Source: Phycisphaeraceae bacterium (GTDB taxonomy: Bacteria; Planctomycetota; Phycisphaerae; Phycisphaerales; Phycisphaeraceae). Taken from it: a stretch of DNA of 42,866 nt. The DNA is taken from NCBI GenBank assembly GCA_029260635.1, contig JAJDCW010000184.1, positions 1 through 42,866 of the forward strand, in the 5' to 3' direction. Under the pieces are notes generated by a model. It ran no database searches and had not been told where the DNA came from. It was given only the letters and a program-made list of their open reading frames with translations. The stretch's first letter is position 1. Each line of letters starts with the position of its first letter. This document shows, piece by piece, positions 32,856 to 41,876 of the stretch. The position numbers and the translations under genes were made by a program.

Positions 32856-34076
32856 CTAATGCGCGCCCCACTCGATGGTGGTGATGTCGATGCCTTCCAG
32901 AACCATCTCGTAGAGCGGGCTGAGTTCCAGCAGCTTTTTCACCGCGGTGACGACCTTGTCGATGGTGTAATCGACCTCTTCATCGGTCGTGAATCGGCCG
33001 AGCCCGAAGCGGATCGAGCTGTGCGCGATCTCGTCACCCAGGCCAAGCGCTTTGAGGACGTAGCTGGGTTCCAGCGACGCGCTGGTGCACGCCGATCCGG
33101 AGCTGACCGCGACTTCCTTGATCGCCATCATCATGCTCTCGCCCTCGACGTAGGGGAAGCTGATGTTGGTCGTGTGTGGGAGCCGACGTTTCGGGTCGCC
33201 GTTGATGACCGCGTGTTCGAGTTGGCTGAGGATGGCCTGGTCCATCCGGTCACGCATCTTCGAGAGCCGCGCGGTTTCTTCGGCCATCTCAAGCCGGCAG
33301 AGTTCGCAGGCCTTGCCTAAGCCGACGATCCCGGTGACGTTGAGCGTGCCGGAACGCATGCCGCGCTCGTGCCCCCCGCCGTCGATGATCGGGGTCAGGC
33401 GGACGCGTGGTTTACGCCGACGGACGTAGAGGAAGCCCGCGCCCTTGGGGCCATACATCTTGTGAGCCGATGCGGAGAGCAGGTCGACACCCGCATCATT
33501 CACGTCCACCGGGATCTTCCCGACCGCCTGCGTGGCGTCGGTGTGCAGCAGCACGCCCTTCTCTTTACAGACCTTGCCGATCTCCGGCAGCTCATTGATC
33601 GTGCCCAGCTCGTTGTTGGCCCACATGATCGTGACCAGGATCGTGTCCACTCGGATCGCCTCGGCGACCTGCTTGGCGGTGATAAGCCCGTCCGCGCCCG
33701 GCTCGAGCCAGGTGATGTCGTAACCCATCTTCGCCAGGCGCTTGCACGGGTCCAGCGTCGCCTTGTGCTCGTGCACCGCGGTGATGATGTGCCGGCCCTT
33801 GTCCTTATACATGTCGGCGACACCCTTGATCGCCAGGTTGTTGGACTCGGTCGAGCCGGAGGTCCAGATGATTTCCTTGGGATCGGCGCCGATTAATTCG
33901 CCGACCTGTTTGCGGGCGAGCTTCACGCCGTCCTCCGCCTCCCAACCGAACTGGTGGTTACGGCTGGCGGAGTTGCCGAACTTCTCTGTGAAGTACGGCA
34001 GCATCGCTTCGAGCACCCGTGGGTCCATCGGGGTGGTCGCGTTGTTGTCCATGTAGATCGGCAGCTTCAGCGCCAT
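32856..34076 (-). CDS. iscS: Cysteine desulfurase IscS
   Basis: The 406-residue PLP enzyme removes sulphur from cysteine and passes it to IscU. It begins with YMDNNATTPMDPRVL. The PLP-binding lysine lies in SASAHKMYGPKGAGFLYVR, and the active-site cysteine loop is SSGSACTSASLEPSYVLKALG, the group I pattern. HERGMRSGTLNV is also conserved. Its start is four bases after the iscR stop, so the two are tightly coupled. Length is normal for IscS. Confidence 0.96.
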   Translation of the reverse strand: MALKLPIYMDNNATTPMDPRVLEAMLPYFTEKFGNSASRNHQFGWEAEDGVKLARKQVGELIGADPKEIIWTSGSTESNNLAIKGVADMYKDKGRHIITAVHEHKATLDPCKRLAKMGYDITWLEPGADGLITAKQVAEAIRVDTILVTIMWANNELGTINELPEIGKVCKEKGVLLHTDATQAVGKIPVDVNDAGVDLLSASAHKMYGPKGAGFLYVRRRKPRVRLTPIIDGGGHERGMRSGTLNVTGIVGLGKACELCRLEMAEETARLSKMRDRMDQAILSQLEHAVINGDPKRRLPHTTNISFPYVEGESMMMAIKEVAVSSGSACTSASLEPSYVLKALGLGDEIAHSSIRFGLGRFTTDEEVDYTIDKVVTAVKKLLELSPLYEMVLEGIDITTIEWGAH

Positions 34077-34080
34077 CGGT

Positions 34081-34626
34081 TTATGCTCCTTGGTTAATCG
34101 TGACGCCGGCGAGTTCAGTCAGCTCGGCCGTCGGGTGGGTACTGCTGCAAGCGCAGGAGTCGTTGGTATTGGTTTTGTAAGTACCGGTGTTATTGCTTTC
34201 GATGCGGTCTTCCCAAAGGTCCTTCAACGTAACCTCTTCGAGAAACCGGTTGATACGCCGGTGCAGTGAACGGATCGGCCCCCGGATCGGGCAGTCGTCC
34301 GAGAGGTTGCACCCCTGGCCGACGATTGGCAGGCCGTCGGCACACTGGGAAAGACGCACCGGACCCTCCATCGCGGTAACGATTTCCAACAGCGAGATAC
34401 GCCCGGGCTCGGTCGCCAGTTCGTATCCCCCATTGACCCCACGCGTCGAGGCGAGCACCTTCGCCCGGACCAGCTCCTTGAGGATATTCATCAGCAAGGG
34501 CAGCGGCAGACCAAATGTCTGAGCGATCTGCTTGGCGCTGACGGGCTCAGCCGACTCCGCATAGCGTCCTGTCAGGTACGACAGGGCGACCAGGGCATAA
34601 TCGGTTTTTCGTGTCAGGCTAAGCAT
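34081..34626 (-). CDS. iscR: Rrf2-family iron-sulphur regulator IscR
   Basis: The 181-residue protein has the Rrf2 winged-helix domain: MLSLTRKTDYALVALSYLTG, AKQIAQTFGLPLPLLMNILKEL, and TRGVNGGYELA. Three cysteines, Cys95, Cys106 and Cys112, follow in SQCADG, GQGCNL and DDCPIRG. Their spacing, C-x10-C-x5-C, has a longer first gap than the C-x5-C-x5-C of E. coli IscR. A C-terminal tail adds two more cysteines (DSCACSS). It probably binds a 2Fe-2S cluster and represses the operon when clusters are plentiful. A dyad in the upstream region is a candidate operator. Confidence 0.92.
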   Translation of the reverse strand: MLSLTRKTDYALVALSYLTGRYAESAEPVSAKQIAQTFGLPLPLLMNILKELVRAKVLASTRGVNGGYELATEPGRISLLEIVTAMEGPVRLSQCADGLPIVGQGCNLSDDCPIRGPIRSLHRRINRFLEEVTLKDLWEDRIESNNTGTYKTNTNDSCACSSTHPTAELTELAGVTINQGA

Positions 34627-34664
34627 GAAACCGCCTTATAAGGATTCTATCGACGATTCAGGGG

Positions 34665-34704
34665 TTGATATTGATACTGAATATCAATTCAATCCCCCTG
34701 TCAA
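34665..34704 (-). promoter_or_regulatory. Candidate IscR operator and promoter of the isc operon
   Basis: TTGATATT-GATACTG-AATATCAA at 34665-34687 is a perfect eight-base inverted repeat with a seven-base spacer, 23 bases in all, the usual size of Rrf2-family sites. On the minus strand TTGACA lies at 34704-34699, just upstream of the dyad, so the dyad overlaps the expected -10 area. No good -10 hexamer is visible at the standard spacing, which suggests an activator- or repressor-dependent promoter. Confidence 0.55.
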
Positions 34705-34809
34705 GGCTATAATAGTACCTATACGGTGCGGTATCAAGTCAGCTTAGAATCATTCCACCAATAAAGACACATCGGCACGGAGTCTTGGGGTGTAATTATA
34801 CATAAGTAC

Positions 34810-34932
34810 ATGACAAATAAGTATAAATATAAATTTAATCGTGTTTTAATGAATGATGTTCAATCTAAGACCTCTTCCACTGGAAAGTTTGAATCTGCCC
34901 CGGATTATTCTGGCCGACTAAAACGTGCGTAA
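34810..34932 (+). CDS. Possible small protein of 40 residues in an AT-rich gap
   Basis: The gap between iscR and adenylate kinase (34627-35041) is AT-rich in its middle part. One frame starts MTNKYKYKFNRVLMND and ends GRLKRA, with a basic character. There is no convincing ribosome binding site (only TAAGTAC just upstream), and composition alone could create it. The rest of the gap holds the iscR operator region, a TTATAAAG stretch near 34947, and the palindromic CGGCCGTCCGGCCG near 34957-34970 in front of the kinase gene. Confidence 0.2.
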   Translation: MTNKYKYKFNRVLMNDVQSKTSSTGKFESAPDYSGRLKRA

Positions 34933-35041
34933 TATGTACTTTTGCCTTATAAAGACCGGCCGTCCGGCCGTGAGTCTCTCATGAGTCAGACGGCCGTGTT
35001 TGATGGTCTTCTTTAAGTTCAGTATTTGGGGATCGTGTCCT

Positions 35042-35659
35042 ATGGGTCGCTACAAGTCTGTTCTTCTGTTCGGTGCCCCCGGCGCGGGCAAAGGCACGCA
35101 GGGCAAAGTCTTGGGAACCATCCCGGGCTTTTACCACTGCGCGTGTGGCGACGTCTTCCGGAACCTGGATATCAAGAGCCCGTTGGGCAGCATCTTCTAC
35201 GACTACAGCTCCCGCGGCGAGCTTGTGCCCGACGAGGTCACGGTGAAGATGTGGGCGGAAAACATCCGCGCCCATACGGTGATCGGGGACTACAAGCCTT
35301 ACGCCGACCTGCTGGTGCTCGACGGGATCCCGCGCACCATCGAGCAGGCCAAGCTGATGGATGAGCACATCGAGGTCCTCAGCGTGATCCACCTCTCGTG
35401 CAACGACGAGGAAGAGATGTTCCAGCGTCTGCGCCGCCGGGCGTTGAAATCCAACCGACACGACGACGCGGACACCAAGGTCATCCGCCACCGCTGGGAA
35501 GTCTACGAACGGGAAACCGCCCCGGTCCTTCAGCACTACCCCAAAGAGATGGTCGTCGATATCGACTCGCTGAACTCCCCCGCCCAGGTCTTGCACGACA
35601 TCCTCGACCACGTCGTCCCGGCGCAGAACGAACACTTCGCTTTGTTCGTTGACGATTGA
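35042..35659 (+). CDS. adk: Adenylate kinase-family nucleoside monophosphate kinase
   Basis: The 205-residue protein has the P-loop GAPGAGKGTQGK at residues about 10-21, the NMP-binding region GDVFRNLDIKSPLGSIFYDYSSRGELVPDEV, and LDGIPRTIEQAKLM (family: DGFPRT). RLRRRALKSNRHDDADTKVIRHRWEVYERET follows, where the LID is short. It catalyses phosphate exchange between ATP and AMP or a similar monophosphate. The usual TGD(M/L)(L/F)R motif is changed to CGDVFRN. The ATG at 35042 is preferred over the in-frame upstream start at 35000. The sequence supports the family well, but the exact nucleotide is less sure. Confidence 0.85.
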   Translation: MGRYKSVLLFGAPGAGKGTQGKVLGTIPGFYHCACGDVFRNLDIKSPLGSIFYDYSSRGELVPDEVTVKMWAENIRAHTVIGDYKPYADLLVLDGIPRTIEQAKLMDEHIEVLSVIHLSCNDEEEMFQRLRRRALKSNRHDDADTKVIRHRWEVYERETAPVLQHYPKEMVVDIDSLNSPAQVLHDILDHVVPAQNEHFALFVDD

Positions 35660-35861
35660 TTTCGGTCGTAGACTTGCACCGCGCACATCTTATATCCGCG
35701 TTCACTGTTAAATAAGAACATCCTCCACGTGGCCGAAGCCATGTGAAGGGCGTCTAGGTATGTTACACGCAAGGATTTTGAAGGTCATAGTTTTTTTAGT
35801 CGGGCTAACCGTTTGATAACACAACTGGCGGGCCGGCTGTGATATGCGTTACCATCAGGCT

Positions 35862-36737
35862 ATGGATGCACAAGAAGTAGATAAACGGTTTGGCGTGCCC
35901 GGCGTATTGACGTTTGAGTCAGGGCCGGGGGGCTTGACGAGGGCCTCGGTCACTACCGCCTCATGTTCCGGGCAGATGTATCTCTACGGCGCGCACGTCA
36001 CCGGCTTTCAACCGGTCGGGCATAAGCCGGTGTTGTTCGTCAGTGACGCGACGATGTACCAGCGGGGTAAGGCGATCCGCGGGGGTGTCCCGGTGTGTTT
36101 CCCCTGGTTTGGACCACACCCCAGCGACAAGGCCGCGCCCTCTCACGGCCCGGCCCGGATCACAGACTGGGAACTTGCCGGCGTAGACCGCGAAGAAGAT
36201 GCGCTGTCGCTGAATCTATCAGCGGCGTTCGATCCCTATCAGGTTGATTACCGCGTGACGTTTGGGCATGAACTGAGTATGGCCTTGGCCGTACGTAATA
36301 CGTCGGAATCAACAGCGACCTTCGAGTCGGCGCTGCATACCTATCTTGCCGTCGGCGACGCCCGGCAGGTCGGGATCACGGGGCTCAGCGGGGTTGAATA
36401 CCTCGACAAGGTCGATGGTACAAAACGCAAGACGCAACCCGATCAACCCATCACGTTTACCGGTGAGACCGACCGGGTGTATGTGGATACCGGGTCGGCC
36501 TGCGTGTTGACTGACCCCGTGATTGGTAGACAGATCACGGTCGATAAATCCGGGTCACGCAGCACGGTCATCTGGAACCCCTGGGTCGATAAGGCCGCAG
36601 CGATGGGCGACTTCGGCAACGAGGAATGGCTGGAAATGGCCTGCATCGAAACCGCCAACGCCGGCCCGAACGCGGTCGCGCTTGCACCGGGTGGCGTTCA
36701 CGAGATGAGCGCGACGGTCACGTTGCGTGATCTTTAG
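35862..36737 (+). CDS. D-hexose-6-phosphate mutarotase (YeaD-like aldose 1-epimerase family)
   Basis: The protein, about 291 residues, belongs to the galactose-mutarotase fold. Key parts are YLYGAHVTGFQPVGHKPVLFVS, then AIRGGVPVCFPWFGPHP with the conserved substrate-binding region, SHGPARITDWEL with the catalytic His, FESALHTYLAVGDAR, and the late WNPWVDKAAAMGDFGNEEWLEMACIE with the catalytic Glu. It interconverts the anomers of glucose-6-phosphate or a similar sugar phosphate. The start is ATG 35862 or, six codons earlier, 35844. Neither has a strong ribosome binding site. No neighbouring gene of sugar metabolism gives further context. Confidence 0.88.
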   Translation: MDAQEVDKRFGVPGVLTFESGPGGLTRASVTTASCSGQMYLYGAHVTGFQPVGHKPVLFVSDATMYQRGKAIRGGVPVCFPWFGPHPSDKAAPSHGPARITDWELAGVDREEDALSLNLSAAFDPYQVDYRVTFGHELSMALAVRNTSESTATFESALHTYLAVGDARQVGITGLSGVEYLDKVDGTKRKTQPDQPITFTGETDRVYVDTGSACVLTDPVIGRQITVDKSGSRSTVIWNPWVDKAAAMGDFGNEEWLEMACIETANAGPNAVALAPGGVHEMSATVTLRDL

Positions 36738-36784
36738 CGCGTCTTTTTGTTTGTTAAGCTTGCCGCGGATGATCCGGCGGGCGT

Positions 36785-38728
36785 TTACTTCCGCTCGATG
36801 GTCGTGTCTTGCGCGGGTTGGTCCTCGACCCGTGCGGGTGCTGTTTTTTGCGTGCCCCCGGGTTCAGGCGGCGGCGGGAACATTTGGTCGATGATGTTGC
36901 CGAACCCCTGCTCTTGGGCGTGGCGAGCGACCACGTCTTTAATTGCCGGGTACGTGGCGACGCGGATATTTGTGGGCGAATTGTAGTAGACCGTGGAACG
37001 CTCTATCAGGTCGTACTGGGGGGAACGTATGTACTTGATGTAGGTCTCGCCGACCAGGTGATCGAAGCTCTCCCAACTGATCAGCCGGCCCTGCCCGCCC
37101 TCGGCGGTCGGGTTATCGTATTTCTTGTTTTCGATCAGCTTTTTCTCGAATGCCTTGGCGAGCTCGTAATAACGCTCAAAGACATTTCTGCGGCCCTGCC
37201 CCCACCCCTCGCGAAAGGCTTTGATCAGCAGCGACTCGATGAATGGCCGGGCGACCTGGTCGGTCATCTGCCAGTCGTCGCGGATCTCGGTCACGATCAG
37301 GTCTTCCAGGCTCAGCTTGTATCGGCCGGAGACGACGTTGTGCGGCTCCTGGCCGTAGGTGTCGCGGATCTCTTTGTAGTAGGCCTTGGCCTTTTCGGCG
37401 TCGCCGTAGAGATAGGAGTAGAGCACGGCCCGGAGCAGGAAGTTCTCGTGCCCCTGCTTGAAGGCCCGCTCGTTGCCTTGCCCCGCCCAGTCGACCTGGA
37501 CCTGCCGTTCGTTGGCCTCGACCATCGCGTCGCCGTAGGAATCGATGAACCGCGGGTCGGGGACCGTATCGATCCGGCCGTTCATCGGGTTGTAGCTGAT
37601 CGAGCCTGAGTTCATCAGCATCTGCATCGAGTGGATCACCTGCCGGTCGGTGTTCAGGACATCGATCTTGGTCCGGTCCTTCATCTCGCCCGCCTTCTCG
37701 ACCCCGGTCGCGCCCCAGTAGCAGGCGTGGCTCGCGGCGTGGCGCCAGTCCATCGGGCCGAACTTCTCCATCAGCGCCAACATCCGCTGGGGCGACATGT
37801 GGTAGTCCTCGATCAGGACCTTGGCCTGGAGAAACGGGACCAGGTGTTCTTCCAGTGCTACTTTGTTCTGCGGGTCGTCGACGAGTTGGGCGAGTTGGGT
37901 GTAGCGCGGGTCGGCGTACTCGGCTCCGGGTCCGACGTAAGGCTCGAACATCCTGATCCGGCCGTAGGCGCGCAGCCCGTCCTGGTCCGGCTCAAAGCCG
38001 ATCGCCCGGATGCGCGACACCAGCTCACGGGTCGGCGGATGGACCGCATATAAATGCGTCAACGGGTCGACCGCGTTGGTGGTGTCCAACTTCTCCGAGA
38101 AGTAAAGGTCCGCCGCGCCCGCGATAGGCTTAAACAGTTTTACCGCCACCTCCTTGGTCGCGCCGACGGTCGGGGTTCCAAGCAGTTCCTGCCATTCCTC
38201 GGCGAGCTTGGCTTTGTAGTACCGGTTCATATCGTCGGTGCTTTGGCCGATCTTGTGGAAGAACGTCCAGCCCAGCTGACGGTAGATCGCGATGTTGTTG
38301 GGGTTGTAGACGACGCCCTCGTCGCGGAGGAGCTTGATGCCTTTGTTGACCCAGTCCCAGCGCTCCTCGGGCGTGTGCGTGAGCACGGAGATGTTGTAGG
38401 CCATGTTCCAGGACTGGAAGACCCAGACCTGCCCGAACCTGGGCTGGAGCGTGGTGATCCAGCCGGCGGTCGTGTTGGCCTCGAAGAGCTTGCCCTCGCT
38501 CTTGAGTTTTTCGGCCCGGTACCAGAGGAAGTCGGCGGCGATCCCGCGGAACGTGCCCAGCGACGCGGCCAGCAGCGCGTACTTGGGCGCATCACCGTAG
38601 CGTGTCTCGTGGACGATCTGCAGGTCGACGCGCTGCTGATTGATCGGCGCGACCAGCAGCGTCGAGCCCAGCACGCACAGGATGGCGATAATCACCGCGG
38701 CGGATTGGAGCCAGCGTCCCTGCATCAT
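36785..38728 (-). CDS. Membrane-anchored protein with TPR-like helical region, partner of the ABC transporter
   Basis: From the first ATG at 38728 the product has 647 residues: one transmembrane helix near residues 8-27 (SAAVIIAILCVLGSTLLVAP), then a long extracytoplasmic, helix-rich domain. This includes WDWVNKGIKLLRDEGVVYNPNNIAIYRQLGWTFFHK, a TPR-like helix pair. The end is proline-rich (PPPPEPGG) and charged. The start overlaps the permease stop in ATGA, so the two proteins are made together, probably in equal amounts. A longer frame reaching to 39106 is only an antisense reading of the permease region. I know no named family. Its operon suggests a periplasmic partner of the transporter. 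Confidence 0.75.
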   Translation of the reverse strand: MMQGRWLQSAAVIIAILCVLGSTLLVAPINQQRVDLQIVHETRYGDAPKYALLAASLGTFRGIAADFLWYRAEKLKSEGKLFEANTTAGWITTLQPRFGQVWVFQSWNMAYNISVLTHTPEERWDWVNKGIKLLRDEGVVYNPNNIAIYRQLGWTFFHKIGQSTDDMNRYYKAKLAEEWQELLGTPTVGATKEVAVKLFKPIAGAADLYFSEKLDTTNAVDPLTHLYAVHPPTRELVSRIRAIGFEPDQDGLRAYGRIRMFEPYVGPGAEYADPRYTQLAQLVDDPQNKVALEEHLVPFLQAKVLIEDYHMSPQRMLALMEKFGPMDWRHAASHACYWGATGVEKAGEMKDRTKIDVLNTDRQVIHSMQMLMNSGSISYNPMNGRIDTVPDPRFIDSYGDAMVEANERQVQVDWAGQGNERAFKQGHENFLLRAVLYSYLYGDAEKAKAYYKEIRDTYGQEPHNVVSGRYKLSLEDLIVTEIRDDWQMTDQVARPFIESLLIKAFREGWGQGRRNVFERYYELAKAFEKKLIENKKYDNPTAEGGQGRLISWESFDHLVGETYIKYIRSPQYDLIERSTVYYNSPTNIRVATYPAIKDVVARHAQEQGFGNIIDQMFPPPPEPGGTQKTAPARVEDQPAQDTTIERK

Positions 38729-40563
38729 ACCGTGACCCTCGCCAACTCCCGGCTTCGGAAGATCAGCCAGCCGATCAGCCCGACAAAGCCCGTCCACACG
38801 CCACCGGACCAGACCACCGCGCGGTAGAGCATGTGCCCCGGGACGATCCGGCCGTCCGAAATCAGCGGCGTCGGGTTCAGGTCGCCGAACGAGGGCGTCA
38901 CCAGCATGAAGCCCGACGCGATCAGCTTGATAACCAGCTTGAAAAGATCGTAGAACTCCCCCTCCGAGACGTACTGGATCACACGTGAGATCAGCCAGAG
39001 TATCTTCTGGAAGAACGGCACGGAGTCTTTGGGGAACGCGGCGTAGTACTGCAACGACTCGGCGAGGTAGGCGTTGCCCGCCGCGGTGAAGTACACGAGC
39101 ATGCACACCAGCGAAGCCACCGGGAAGCTCAGATACGTCCCGGCGGCGAGCCCGAGCATCGCCAGGAAGACAAGCCGCATCCAGATGACAACGAGCGTGC
39201 GGGCCAGGTTTTCTTCAAACCCGCCGACCCGGTAGAGGACCTCGACGCCGTCCTTGGGGTTGAAGTTCAATACGGGCTGACGCTGGCCCCCGGGCGCGGG
39301 GTTGTAGATGTCGATGCTCATCCCGCCCCGCTCGTCGATGATATCCGGCGGGATGTTGATGACGTGAAAGTTGTTCTCCGCGAGCTTCAGGAAGCCCTCC
39401 CCGGTGGTGATGCCTTCTTTCTGATACATCCGCCCGTTGATGCGCATGCCGATATAGACAAACCCGTTCAGGGAGCTGCCCGCGAGCTTGGGCTTGAAGC
39501 GCAGTTGAAGCGGCTGATTGAACCGCCGCGCCTCCTCCAGGTTGTTAAACCGGTAGGTCTTCCACGACAGGTTGGGGATCGAGAACCACTGGAGCATGAC
39601 CTTCTGTTGCAGGTCGTTCCGGTCGGCGGGGGTGACCGTATCGGGCGGGTCGCCCGGGCTGCCGTAGCGCTCCGGGTCGTCTTCGCGGGCACTTTCCAGC
39701 AGGGCGTCATACATCAGCCGCAACTCATCGGGGTTCGGGGGGGTCGGCTCGATCCAGTGTCGGCTTGCCAGCACCTCGCTCTGAACGGCCATGCGGTCGG
39801 CGTCGTCCCGCGCGGGCTGCGCGTTCAGCAGCATCGTGAACGCGTAGATGCCCGCACCCGCGACCGACAGCAGAAGCAGGTTCAGCAGCGTGATCCCCAG
39901 CCACTTCCCGACGAGGTACTCTGCCCGGTTCACCGGCTTGGTCAGCGTCAGGAAGATCTGGCGCTGCACCTGCTCACGTGAGATCGTCGCGATCGCCAGG
40001 AACAGCGTCATCAGGCTCAGCAGCGCCGAGGTCGCCATCAGCGACCAGGTCAGGAACGAGGTGATCCGGTATTTAAGGAAGTCGTCCTGGTCGATGATGA
40101 AGGGGAACACCGCGATCAGGATCGCGACCTTGACGATGAAGACCATCGCGACCTTCATGCGCAGCGCCTCGTCGATCAGCGTGCGCGCCACGCCAAACAC
40201 CGCGACCCCGGGCGACAGCAGGATGCGGATCAGCCAGAGCCCGGCGTAGAAGATGACCGCCATCGCGTACGCGCCGGCCGTGGCGATGACCATGTCGGTC
40301 CAGCCCATCGTCCAGAAGACCAGCGCGAGCAGCTGCGCCGCCGCGGTCCCCAGCAGGAGGACGCCGAAGCGGCGGACCCAGGGCACCTCGCGCCACACGA
40401 TCAGGCCGTAGATCACCCAGGCGTTGGCGAGCATCCGCCCGCACGACCGGATGATGCCTGCCAGTTCGGAAGAATCCTGCGCGACCAACAGCAGGCCCAC
40501 GCCCTCGGTCAATCCGATCAGGGCGAGCAACACGGTCAGCCACATCTTCCAGCTTCTGAGCAT
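38725..40563 (-). CDS. ABC-2-type transporter permease with large extracytoplasmic insert
   Basis: The 612-residue protein has six or more N-terminal helices (for example KMWLTVLLALIGLTEGVGLLL, FGVLLLGTAAAQLLALVFW) and SLMATSALLSLMTLFLAIATIS. It also carries the typical QRQIFLTLTKPVNRAEYLVGKWLG segment of ABC-2 permeases of the exporter type. A hydrophilic domain of about 200 residues follows (roughly 265-465), then four more helices. I prefer the ATG at 40563, and a GTG at 40584 adds seven residues. The ATPase gene is just upstream and the anchored partner overlaps downstream. Export of a lipid, polysaccharide or peptide is possible, but the substrate is unknown. Confidence 0.82.
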   Translation of the reverse strand: MLRSWKMWLTVLLALIGLTEGVGLLLVAQDSSELAGIIRSCGRMLANAWVIYGLIVWREVPWVRRFGVLLLGTAAAQLLALVFWTMGWTDMVIATAGAYAMAVIFYAGLWLIRILLSPGVAVFGVARTLIDEALRMKVAMVFIVKVAILIAVFPFIIDQDDFLKYRITSFLTWSLMATSALLSLMTLFLAIATISREQVQRQIFLTLTKPVNRAEYLVGKWLGITLLNLLLLSVAGAGIYAFTMLLNAQPARDDADRMAVQSEVLASRHWIEPTPPNPDELRLMYDALLESAREDDPERYGSPGDPPDTVTPADRNDLQQKVMLQWFSIPNLSWKTYRFNNLEEARRFNQPLQLRFKPKLAGSSLNGFVYIGMRINGRMYQKEGITTGEGFLKLAENNFHVINIPPDIIDERGGMSIDIYNPAPGGQRQPVLNFNPKDGVEVLYRVGGFEENLARTLVVIWMRLVFLAMLGLAAGTYLSFPVASLVCMLVYFTAAGNAYLAESLQYYAAFPKDSVPFFQKILWLISRVIQYVSEGEFYDLFKLVIKLIASGFMLVTPSFGDLNPTPLISDGRIVPGHMLYRAVVWSGGVWTGFVGLIGWLIFRSRELARVTV

Positions 40564-40612
40564 AATTCGTTCAGCTACGGCCACGTTTTAAGAAGACGCG
40601 GGCCGAAATATA

Positions 40613-41836
40613 TCAGGGCTTGGGCGGGTCTTTCTTCTGGATAAGCGAGTCGATCAGGCCCGTGTCGGCCTGCTCTTCGACCGGCTGTGCGGTGCCGTGC
40701 GGTTTCTTCGTCGGCTCGTCTTTATTATTCGTAAGCGAGCCGATGACCTCGTCTTCGTGTGCCTTGGCCACGTTTTCCGCATGCCCTGTATCCGAGTGGG
40801 GCGCATCGACGGCTGACGAAGAGGTTTTGGTGGTGAGCTGGTCGATCAGGTCGTCGCCCCCGTCGGCTGATTCGTCGCCGGTCGCCAGGAATGTCGCGAT
40901 CGTCCCGCCGGACTGGGCGCCGCTGGTCACGACACCTGCGGCCTGCGCCTCGGCCACGATATTCAGGAACAGGGTCTCCAGCCTCTGCCTCGGTCGGGTG
41001 ATTGCGGTATCACAGACGCCCTCGGCTTCCAGCGCCCGGATGATGCGCTCTTCCGTCTGCGGGTCCAGCGCGGGGGTCGAGATCATCGTCCGGTCGTGTT
41101 GTTCAAGCAGTTCGTCGATCTGCCCGTACCGCCGGACCTTCCCGCCGTACATGATCGCGACCCGGTCGGTGACATCCTCGACATCCGACAAGAGGTGTGA
41201 GCACAGCAGGATCGTCTTGCCGCGCTCGGCGAGGCTGACGATGACGCGCTTCACGTCCGCGGTGGCGATCGGGTCCATGCCCGAGGTCGGCTCGTCCAGG
41301 ATCAGCAGGTCCGGGTCGTTGATCAGCGCCTGCGCCAGACCGATCTTCCGTTGCATCCCCTTGGAGTATTCACCGATGGGTCTGCGTGCGACGTGCTGCA
41401 GGCCGACCATCTCCAGCAGGGTCTCGATGCGTGGTCTGCGGATGCCACGCTTCTGGTGGAACAGGCGGGCGTAGTACTCGAGTGTTTCGTAGGCGTTCAG
41501 GAACGGGTAGAGGTATGTTTCTTCGGGGAGGTAGCCGATGCGTTGCTTGTTCTTGACGTCGCGGGGGTGTCGGCCGAACACGGCGATGCGCCCGGCGGTC
41601 GGGTGCAGCAGCCCGAGGATGAGTTTGATGGTCGTGCTCTTGCCCGAGCCGTTGGGTCCAAGCAGGCCGAAGACCTCGCCCTTACGGATATCAAGCTCGA
41701 TGTCGTTGACCGCCTTGACGCGGTTGCGCAGCCAGAAGTCCTTGAAGACCTTGGTCAGCCCGATACACTTGATGACCATGTCCTGGGACAGCGGCGTCTT
41801 GGTCGGGTCGGCATGTTGTGTGGAGGCTTGAGTCAT
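40613..41836 (-). CDS. ABC transporter ATP-binding protein with repeat-bearing C-terminal tail
   Basis: The 407-residue ATPase has the Walker A motif GPNGSGKST near residues 60-68, the signature YSKGMQRKIGLAQAL, the Walker B motif LLILDEPTSGMDP, and the switch histidine in LLCSHLLSDVED. It belongs to the CcmA/ABC-2 exporter group. After residue about 290 there is an added acidic, disordered tail in which a short motif occurs three times: DDLIDQLTTK, DEVIGSLTNNKDEP and TGLIDSLIQKKDPP. These may be docking sites. The ATG at 41836 has AGGAATCC upstream. The gene lies between the SPFH gene and the permease in one operon. Confidence 0.9.
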   Translation of the reverse strand: MTQASTQHADPTKTPLSQDMVIKCIGLTKVFKDFWLRNRVKAVNDIELDIRKGEVFGLLGPNGSGKSTTIKLILGLLHPTAGRIAVFGRHPRDVKNKQRIGYLPEETYLYPFLNAYETLEYYARLFHQKRGIRRPRIETLLEMVGLQHVARRPIGEYSKGMQRKIGLAQALINDPDLLILDEPTSGMDPIATADVKRVIVSLAERGKTILLCSHLLSDVEDVTDRVAIMYGGKVRRYGQIDELLEQHDRTMISTPALDPQTEERIIRALEAEGVCDTAITRPRQRLETLFLNIVAEAQAAGVVTSGAQSGGTIATFLATGDESADGGDDLIDQLTTKTSSSAVDAPHSDTGHAENVAKAHEDEVIGSLTNNKDEPTKKPHGTAQPVEEQADTGLIDSLIQKKDPPKP

Positions 41837-41876
41837 AGGATTCCTGCCCTCGTGCCCGTGCTTTCGCCCGTTGGGC

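Noticed and set aside
38729-39106. N-terminal extension of the TPR-like protein
   Set aside because: It reads the permease gene in another frame and would remove the transmembrane anchor from the N-terminus. The ATGA overlap at 38725-38728 is the better start.
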